Positions 57,860-64,000 of a stretch of 64,000 bases of DNA are shown one piece after another. This DNA comes from Uranotaenia lowii (Eukaryota > Arthropoda > Insecta > Diptera > Culicidae): contig NC_073692.1 in assembly GCF_029784155.1 (NCBI RefSeq), positions 369,563,160-369,627,159 of the forward strand. The letters run 5' to 3'. The notes below the pieces were generated by a model that saw only the letters and a program-made list of their open reading frames with translations, was not told where the DNA came from and searched no databases. A program made the translations under genes and the position numbers. Each line of letters opens with the position of its first letter. Position 1 is the first letter of the stretch.

Positions 57860-60091
57860 ACCTACATCAGGGATGAGCAACGAGCGGCCCGCGGGCCGCA
57901 TGCGGCCCTCGAGACATGTTTGTGCGGCCCGCGAAGCTTTTTTCAAATTAAATTTATTTCTCGATTTTTTTTACGATTGTTGAACCAAAAATATTATGTA
58001 TTCAAAATTTTATCATATATGCACGTCACTTGTTTGCAGTTGCATTTGTCCCATAATCATACAAATTGTTAATTTTATTTGTAGGGTTTGTTAAGTTCTT
58101 TTGAAGGAATAGATGCAATATTATTTTTTGGAAAAACGTAATATTTGGTAATTCATTATTTTTCGTTTCAAACACAGTTAAAATTTTATGATGAAGTGTA
58201 TTTTGTTCTTGATTACGGAAATAAGGAAAGTTTTATAATAAAGCCTGGGTGAACGCTTATAGATTTCTTATAACGTGACTCAGAAAAATTCTAATTTCTT
58301 GACTAAAACAATATATGCAATTCTGTGATTCAACCCAAAAAGTTTGTAGCGATTACACAGGGGAACAGAATTTTGAGTGCCTATGATTCAATAACTGATT
58401 TTGTAAGATTTTGGCCTCCTGAACTAAAAACATTCAACAGATATTGTCTACCACTTGCGTGTGTGAATTTTTAAATTGATCATTTTAAGGTGAAATCGAT
58501 CTGTCATACATAACTGATAATCCAATAAACCTAAATAATCCAAAAGCTGATTTTCAATAATTTACTACCCTTCATTCAATCAAGGACTCAGATATTGCCC
58601 AGATATTCTTGTATCTTGTGATTTCTACAATTTAAAGAAACTAAAAAAAAGGCTACAACTTCTTCTGAAATCTGTAAAAATAAGTCATTGAATATTGGAT
58701 ATTAAGAATATAAATTCATTCAACAACTTTGTTGAAGACCGCGAAATGATTTGACTTAAGGCTTTAAAAATATCAAAGATTAAATTTAGTTCTATTTTCT
58801 TTAAATTTTCGCCAAACAAATTGAATAACTAAATTTTTAACCCATTTTTGAAAGTTATCTTGAAAAAATTGAATATTTGAATTCAGCGCCTCCCAATAAG
58901 TCAAAATCAGTTCAGAGATTCCTTGCACCTCGGAAAAACATGAATTTTGTTGTCTTTTGTTATGTTATTTTCAGAAATTTCATGGGCAAATCATTCCAAA
59001 CATTGAAAAAATCAAATTGATTGAATCGAGTCATTTTAATTAAAAATAAGAAATCCACATTATCAAAGTCATAAGATTTTCTTGATTCAAACTTCGAAAG
59101 CCTATCACAGAGGTATCTAAATTGAATCAAGAAAATTTATGTAATCTGTAAAAAATTTCTAAAATTAAAAAATGTGAACTGCAACATTGACAAATCTGGT
59201 TGAAAATTTGTGAAATTTCATGATTTTGAAACCATGCTCACCATCTCAATGCAATGATTTCATACGTAACTTCAAATTTAATAAAAAACGCCGTTTAAAG
59301 GAAAAAAGGAAACTTCACGACAAAATTTAAATAAATTGAGAAATTTTTTTCGAAAATAGGCACATAAAAAATCGCTATGGTTAAGCTTCACGAAACTTTT
59401 AAATGGAAGCGATGACGAAAATTACCATCGTATTGGTTCATACAAAAAAAGGGTTTTTCTCAAAAAACGGTTCAAATCTTTTTACGAACCATAGAAAAAC
59501 TTTCCAAATTTTTCGTGTTTAATAAATAGAAGGGAGAATGATGTTTCCTTTTCGTAAAAAATATGTTGTTAATTTAAAACATTTAAGTTATTGAAATCTG
59601 ATCAAGATTTAGTGATGAACCTATTCTATTTCGGCTAGTTTAATTAGCTTTTATTAAAAAAAAGTTTATGCAAGTACATGAACTAGTTTTATTGGCTGAT
59701 ATGAATAAAGCTCTAGTAATTGCTTTTGCTATTTTCGAGCAGTTTTGTGAGTCAAATACTCCTAATGGCATGCATATTTTTTATCCGGAGCTGGTTGAAA
59801 GTAAATGTTCTACTCTGCTTTTTCATATCTAGTTGAGCAAATGCTTTCAAATTTTGCCATTTTAAAGTTCGAGCTAAGTAAAAGCTATCGAAGCAATTGC
59901 TATTTTTTTATTCATACCACCTATTTATTCTTTTTCAGTTTTGTTATTGTCAAAAAAATTCTTTTATTAAAATTACGTGCAGCTCTGCAAACTATTATTA
60001 CCTAAATTTTATTTTGTATGTGGCCCGCCGAAAGTATTTCAAATTAAAAGTGGCCCGTTGCTTCAAAAGGTTGCTCACCCCTGACCTACAT
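57860..60091. mobile_element. Non-autonomous hAT element, 8-bp TSD
   Basis: The element spans 57868-60083. CAGGGATGAGCAAC at the left mirrors GTTGCTCACCCCTG at the right, and subterminal gcggcccgc/gtggcccg strings are shared. The 8-bp repeat acctacat flanks it at 57860-57867 and 60084-60091. These features are diagnostic for hAT. The 2.2-kb interior is AT-rich and holds no hAT transposase (no DDE or BED-finger signature), so it depends on another element. Confidence 0.9.
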
Positions 60092-60608
60092 GAAAACTTA
60101 AAGTTGATATTAAATCAATTTATAATCCATCATTCTATGAAGGATTCTAACCTTGTCGAGTTTATTTTGTTTCGGAGATACATCGCTTAAAAAAAATTAT
60201 TTTTAAATTTTTCAAAATTTGAATAGATACGGTTACCTACATCTTTTTCTGACATCATTTAAGAGTGTTTGATATTGTGTTGAAGACTGCGGAATTATTT
60301 GACTTATCGTTTTCAAAATATCAAAGAATTAATTAAATTTGAATCTAGTTTAAAATTCTGGCAAAATTCCCGAATTTGACAGATTTGGAAAAAAATAACG
60401 AAAAAAAAACTCCAACAACTTTTTTCTAAAAGATAATTACTCGCAGTCGGAAAAGTAGATTCTATAGTTAAAACCTTTACAAAATATTTGCCATAAAAGT
60501 ACACAATTTTTTTTAAATAAATTTATGCCTATTTACAAAAGTCAGGGCTAACAAAAACATGAATATTTGGAATCAGGGCCCCAAAATTCTTCTAATTTGG
60601 CTCTTATA
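60092..60608. other. Unassigned AT-rich DNA
   Basis: No gene recognised. Parts near 60240-60310 (tgaagactgcggaa, tcaaaatatcaaag) resemble 58730-58800 inside the hAT element, possibly shared filler. Confidence 0.4.
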
Positions 60609-60775
60609 TTAAGGCAGCAGGTCTCAAAATGGATGTCGGGAAGACCAAGTCGATGGAAATCAACACAGAAAATCCTTCCAATTTCGTGATAGCTTCCAGT
60701 ATCTTGGTAGCCAGATAACGCCTAATGGTGGTACCAAGAAAGATATCGAAACCCAGTTTTTTCCGAGTTCTACGA
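60609..60775 (+). pseudogene. Reverse-transcriptase relic (RTE/CR1-like)
   Basis: A short stretch reads KAAGLKMDVGKTKSMEINTE and, after a frameshift near 60685, FQYLGSQITPNGGTKKDIE. This resembles the segment following the catalytic box in LINE reverse transcriptases (the N..KTK...... and YLG..I..... motifs). Only about 50 codons remain and both sides are unrelated, so it is an old fragment. The exact clade cannot be fixed. Confidence 0.65.
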
Positions 60776-61096
60776 AAGTCCAGGAATTTGATGAAATTTC
60801 AAAGAAATTTCAAACCGAAATAAAATTAGGTAGTAGTTTTCAATGAAGATGTTTAATAAATTAAAATTATTAATTTAAAATACTTTCAAACGTCCCTATG
60901 TAAAGTCAGAAATAGTTTTTTTTCTATTAATTTTTGAAATATATGCAGGATAACATTAATTTGCTAAGCCATTGCAATGCATCGTATCTTTGAAGCAAGG
61001 AAATCTAGACAAAATCTGGGCCCTTAATAAAATAAAAGATATTAAAAAGATTTAAAATCAGTTTTTAGTTCTATGTAGATGCTTATGCTGATAATC
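60776..61096. other. Unassigned AT-rich DNA
   Basis: No gene recognised. It separates the RT relic from the SINE. Confidence 0.45.
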
Positions 61097-61326
61097 ACTG
61101 ATTTCAGTGATATAGGCTTGTGATATATCTCAGTTGGCAAGTCTGTTGCTGTTGCTGTTGCTGAGCCGATGTCCGTGAGTTCGAGCCCAAGAGTAAACAT
61201 CGAACACAGTTGTACCGGATAAGTTTTTCAATAACGATCCGCCAACTGCAACGTTGATAGAGTCGCGAATGCCATAAAGATGGTAAAACGACTATAATCG
61301 AAACAAAAAAAAACTGATTTCAGTGA
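61097..61326 (+). mobile_element. tRNA-derived SINE, family A, with 14-bp TSD
   Basis: The body spans 61111-61312. An A-box-like atatctcagttgg lies near 61125-61137 and a B-box-like gagttcgagccc near 61178-61189. The tail ends ataatcgaaac plus A-run. It is flanked by actgatttcagtga at 61097-61110 and 61313-61326. A gttgct repeat is expanded near 61142-61162 compared with the copy at 26862-27057. Confidence 0.85.
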
Positions 61327-61506
61327 AAATTGGAAAATTTTCGAATTTTCATGCTCCATAGTACCAAAATCTGACAAAATATTTTAATTTTTGACACCAA
61401 CATCTTTTAGAATCAGTTAATAAAACATATGCACCAGTAATACTGTTATCTTGTGTAGTTAATACTTTTCTTCAATGGCAATTGATTTGCAATTTTTTTT
61501 ATAAAA
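61327..61506. other. Unassigned AT-rich DNA
   Basis: Nothing recognised; it lies between the SINE and the decayed palindrome arm. Confidence 0.45.
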
Positions 61507-62373
61507 TCAACATAAATAAGCAATCGATTGGTTAAGAAAAAAATTAATGAAAAACCGATATTTTATGCTTCATCAGAATCAGAACACCATGCCGCAGAAT
61601 CCCGTTCACACTTGAGATTCAGTGCAAACCTTTCCTGTTGTCAGATTTAGCTCAAATTTTGCATATGGCCTTCTGATTATTCCCTCAAATTATCTAAGTC
61701 TTTTTTTCAAGTATTTAGATTTTCAAGTAGGTATTTGGTAAGTCGAATTTGATAAGTTAAATTTAAAAAAGTCCCAAATTTTGATTTTTAATAAGGATTG
61801 AATCTTGAATAACCTGAATAACTCTTCACAGGATGATACGAACAAAATACTTTGTTGAGCAAATTTTAAATGCAAACAAATCTGCATCTTTTGGTGGAAA
61901 AGGCATTAAAAATTGCACGCTAGGTACACATTTTAGTCTGTTGAGTAAAAAAATTATGGACCAAAAAATTTTTTTTAAAAAATTAGCTCACCGATTTTTA
62001 ATTTTGATACAAATTTGGTTTATTTTATATTTTTACGGGTAGTTTTTAATCCAAACAACATTTTTACAAGTCAAAATATACAAATTTTTTAGGACCCAAT
62101 TTTTTTTTTCGAATTAAATCTTTTAATAGAGGATCGCGTTTGCGGAACTTCTAAACATGTTTTGCCTTTCACCTTGCCAGCAAGGTATAGTTATCGATCG
62201 ATTTGGGAGATCCTTAATTATGGGTCTTAGATATACCTTTATAGGTACCTATCGAATCAGCTCGACGAGTTCAGACGATGTGCTGATGTGATTTTCTGTA
62301 AACATCGTCCACACGTTTTTTTAGTTGACCCCATACAAAAGTTTGTTTTCCACACCCAAATCTATTATTTGTT
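61507..62373. repeat. Decayed single arm of the palindromic hAT-like family
   Basis: It runs parallel to the right arm of the palindrome (21005-21720): caatcgattggt, then an acttgagattcagtgcaa-type segment, a catatggccttctgat segment, and gcggaact(t/c)ctaaacatg. Differences are frequent, so it is an older copy. About 150 bp from about 62164 to 62315 (starting cctttcaccttgcc) have no counterpart and form an insertion. Confidence 0.7.
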
Positions 62374-62468
62374 AATTTGCAATAATCATCAATTTTGTCT
62401 AATTCAGTCATTGTTCTGACAATAACTAAAGTAATAACAAAATAAACTTATTCAAGAGCTGAAAAAAT

Positions 62469-62476
62469 TGATAAAA

Positions 62477-62522
<46 letters not shown>

Positions 62523-62577
62523 CTTTTTGATAGGAGTTTAACCCGTTAAGGTCATTCTTCCTCGGTGATAAAATTAC
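62469..62577 (-). mobile_element. 85-bp truncated LINE-type insertion with 12-bp TSD
   Basis: The insert spans 62481-62565: a T42 run (A-tail on minus) followed by about 43 bp (minus: gaatgaccttaacgggttaa ... ctcctatc). It is flanked by tgataaaattac at 62469-62480 and 62566-62577. It is an extreme 5'-truncated retrotransposed copy of an unidentified poly(A) element. Confidence 0.7.
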
Positions 62578-63359
62578 GAATGGCAGAAAAATAAATAAAA
62601 TTTTATTTATTTTTTTGTCATTCGTCATTTTATCAATTTTTATTTTGTCATATTGTCAATTTTGTCTATTTCTGTTGGTTCGCATATTATTTCTAAACTT
62701 AAACTTTAAAATATAGTAGGTTTTTATGTAATCTTTATTTTTCAACCTAAGACAAAGAAAATCCGCTGTAAAATCCTATCATCATATTGCTGTGGCCTGT
62801 GATATCTCAAGCCCGAAAAAAAACCTTAGATAAATACATGGTGTGAGTAGATTTATTTTAAACAACCGCAACTAAAGAATCGGTCTAGATAGAGTGGAGC
62901 TGAGTTCACCTCTCTACACGGTGTATAACACAAGAAAAAAAAATCATACAGTAAAAGGACACGAAACACAAAATATGTATGTAAATGCCCCCCTTCCTTC
63001 CTGCGGTGGTGGAAAATGAGATGTACCCGTGAATTGTTGCAATGTTCCGTTTACCGGTCGTTCGTTCATATGAAACTAGTACTTTTTTTTGTGGTGTTGA
63101 TGGTGGTTGCTTTGAGCTAAGGTAGTTATCGTTTCGTGGGAGATGGTTAGGGAAATAAGTTCTTATGGAACGAGTTTACTAAACCAGTAAAATGAATTGT
63201 AAAAATAAGGAAAATGCTTTGCTTTTTTTCTAAAATGTGTTTTACTCAATTGCTAGATCGTTGAGATACTTTTAGTTCATTTAATCGAATATTTATAGAG
63301 GTGGCAGTTTCTCGTGTTTTGAAAATTACTGCACTGGTAGTTTTAGGATTTTGGGTTTT
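62578..63359 (-). other. Downstream region of PDHA, probable 3' UTR in part
   Basis: Lies directly downstream of the PDHA stop codon on the minus strand. It holds no frame. An AATAAA on the minus strand (plus tttatt near 62849-62854) could end the transcript, but the cleavage site cannot be set from sequence alone. Confidence 0.4.
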
Positions 63360-64000
63360 TTACATGTTGACGGCTTTTCCGAGGCGCTTGTGTGCCAGCT
63401 CAGCCAAAGGTAGCGTGTTTCGGATGGAAGTGGTGTTATCCGGTTTGGAATAGATGTCCGTACACAGTTCATCAACAGAGATCTCCTTGTCGGTCTTCGA
63501 TACCTTGGTGGCGGCATCCACTTCCGAACGAATCTTGGCTTCGATTTCCTTCAACTCTTCGGTGGTTGCAAGTTCGTTTTGCAGAATTTTCTCCCGCAGC
63601 GATGTGATCGGATCGCGAGTCTGGCGCACTTCAGCGATTTCGTCACGGGAACGATAGCTGGTACCCGGATCGGACATGGAATGACCCGAATAACGGTAGG
63701 TAGCGGTTTCCATCAGGATGGGACCCTTTCCACTATCACAGTGCTCAATAGCGAAGCGTGTCGCTTCACGGACAGCGAGAACATCCATGCCGTCGACCCA
63801 GATTCCGGGCACAGCATCACCACGAGTGTAGTAGTTAACATTGGCCGAAGCTCGTTCAGCACTTGTACCCATACCATAGCCGTTGTTTTCGCACACAAAA
63901 ATGCAGGGCGTTTTCCACAGCTTAGCCATATTAAAAACTTCAAACAGCTGACCCTGATTGGCCGCACCATCTCCATAAGCAGCGATGCAAACTGCCTTCT
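63360..64000 (-). CDS. Pyruvate dehydrogenase E1 component subunit alpha, C-terminal part
   Basis: Mitochondrial enzyme subunit that decarboxylates pyruvate with thiamine diphosphate, in complex with E1-beta, E2 and E3, feeding acetyl-CoA to the citrate cycle. The visible 212 residues begin inside the cofactor-binding region: GDGAANQGQ supplies the Mg-thiamine-diphosphate Asp and Asn. [14 protein letters not shown] and [12 protein letters not shown] follow. The phosphorylation loop [18 protein letters not shown] keeps both Ser sites used by PDH kinase and the His before the first of them. The C-terminus is GKAVNM with a TAA stop at 63360-63362. The frame is unbroken to the window edge, so the start, transit peptide and any introns lie beyond 64000. 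The visible part looks functional. Confidence 0.97.
   Translation of the reverse strand, partial: KAVCIAAYGDGAANQGQLFEVFNMAKLWKTPCIFVCENNGYGMGTSAERASANVNYYTRGDAVPGIWVDGMDVLAVREATRFAIEHCDSGKGPILMETATYRYSGHSMSDPGTSYRSRDEIAEVRQTRDPITSLREKILQNELATTEELKEIEAKIRSEVDAATKVSKTDKEISVDELCTDIYSKPDNTTSIRNTLPLAELAHKRLGKAVNM

Overview
The window reads as AT-rich nuclear DNA from an insect, most likely a mosquito. The reasons are a spliceosomal-type intron, tRNA-derived SINEs, an insect-type pyruvate dehydrogenase E1-alpha gene, a DD37E mariner relative of the ITmD37E type described from mosquitoes, a JAM1-like RTE element, and a jockey-clade element with a CCHC gag. The only host protein-coding gene I can name is the 3' half of pyruvate dehydrogenase E1-alpha at the right edge (63360-64000, minus strand, running out of the window). 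Almost everything else is transposable elements in layers of different age.

Layout: 0.5-4 kb, a tRNA-derived SINE and unassigned DNA. 4.37-7.40 kb, an RTE-clade LINE with a long open frame and a 13-bp target-site duplication (TSD). 8.6-10.3 kb, a terminal-inverted-repeat (TIR) element with exon/intron-like filling. 11.7-14.8 kb, a MITE, a frameshifted ITmD37E transposase and two more MITEs. 15-19.9 kb, unassigned DNA including a GC-richer island and a dispersed GTGACGT motif. 19.93-21.77 kb, a 1.84-kb near-perfect palindrome with an 8-bp TSD. 22.4-27.7 kb, a TTAA MITE, an R1-like LINE relic, a decayed pogo/Tigger element and a TA MITE carrying a nested SINE. 28.2-29.9 kb, a second SINE family, one copy split by an inverted-dimer insert. 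30-40.4 kb, mostly unassigned AT-rich DNA with a promoter-like patch near 35.9 kb.

40.4-48.6 kb is a nest. A Ty3/gypsy pol on the minus strand has a 99-bp GT-AG intron in its integrase. It is split by a foldback-like element made of 506-bp tandem units plus an inverted arm, and that element is itself split by a 1662-bp solo-LTR-like insertion with a 4-bp TSD. The gypsy 5' part is lost beside a TIR element that contains another MITE. 50.77-51.31 kb is a solo LTR whose U3 carries an array of heat-shock-element motifs upstream of a TATA box. 52.68-57.19 kb is a complete jockey-clade element with both ORFs intact and a 15-bp TSD. 57.87-60.08 kb is a non-autonomous hAT element with an 8-bp TSD. 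The rest, up to the PDHA gene, holds SINE, LINE and palindrome relics. The genes do not form a pathway; the main biology is insertion history and the regulatory sequence these elements carry.
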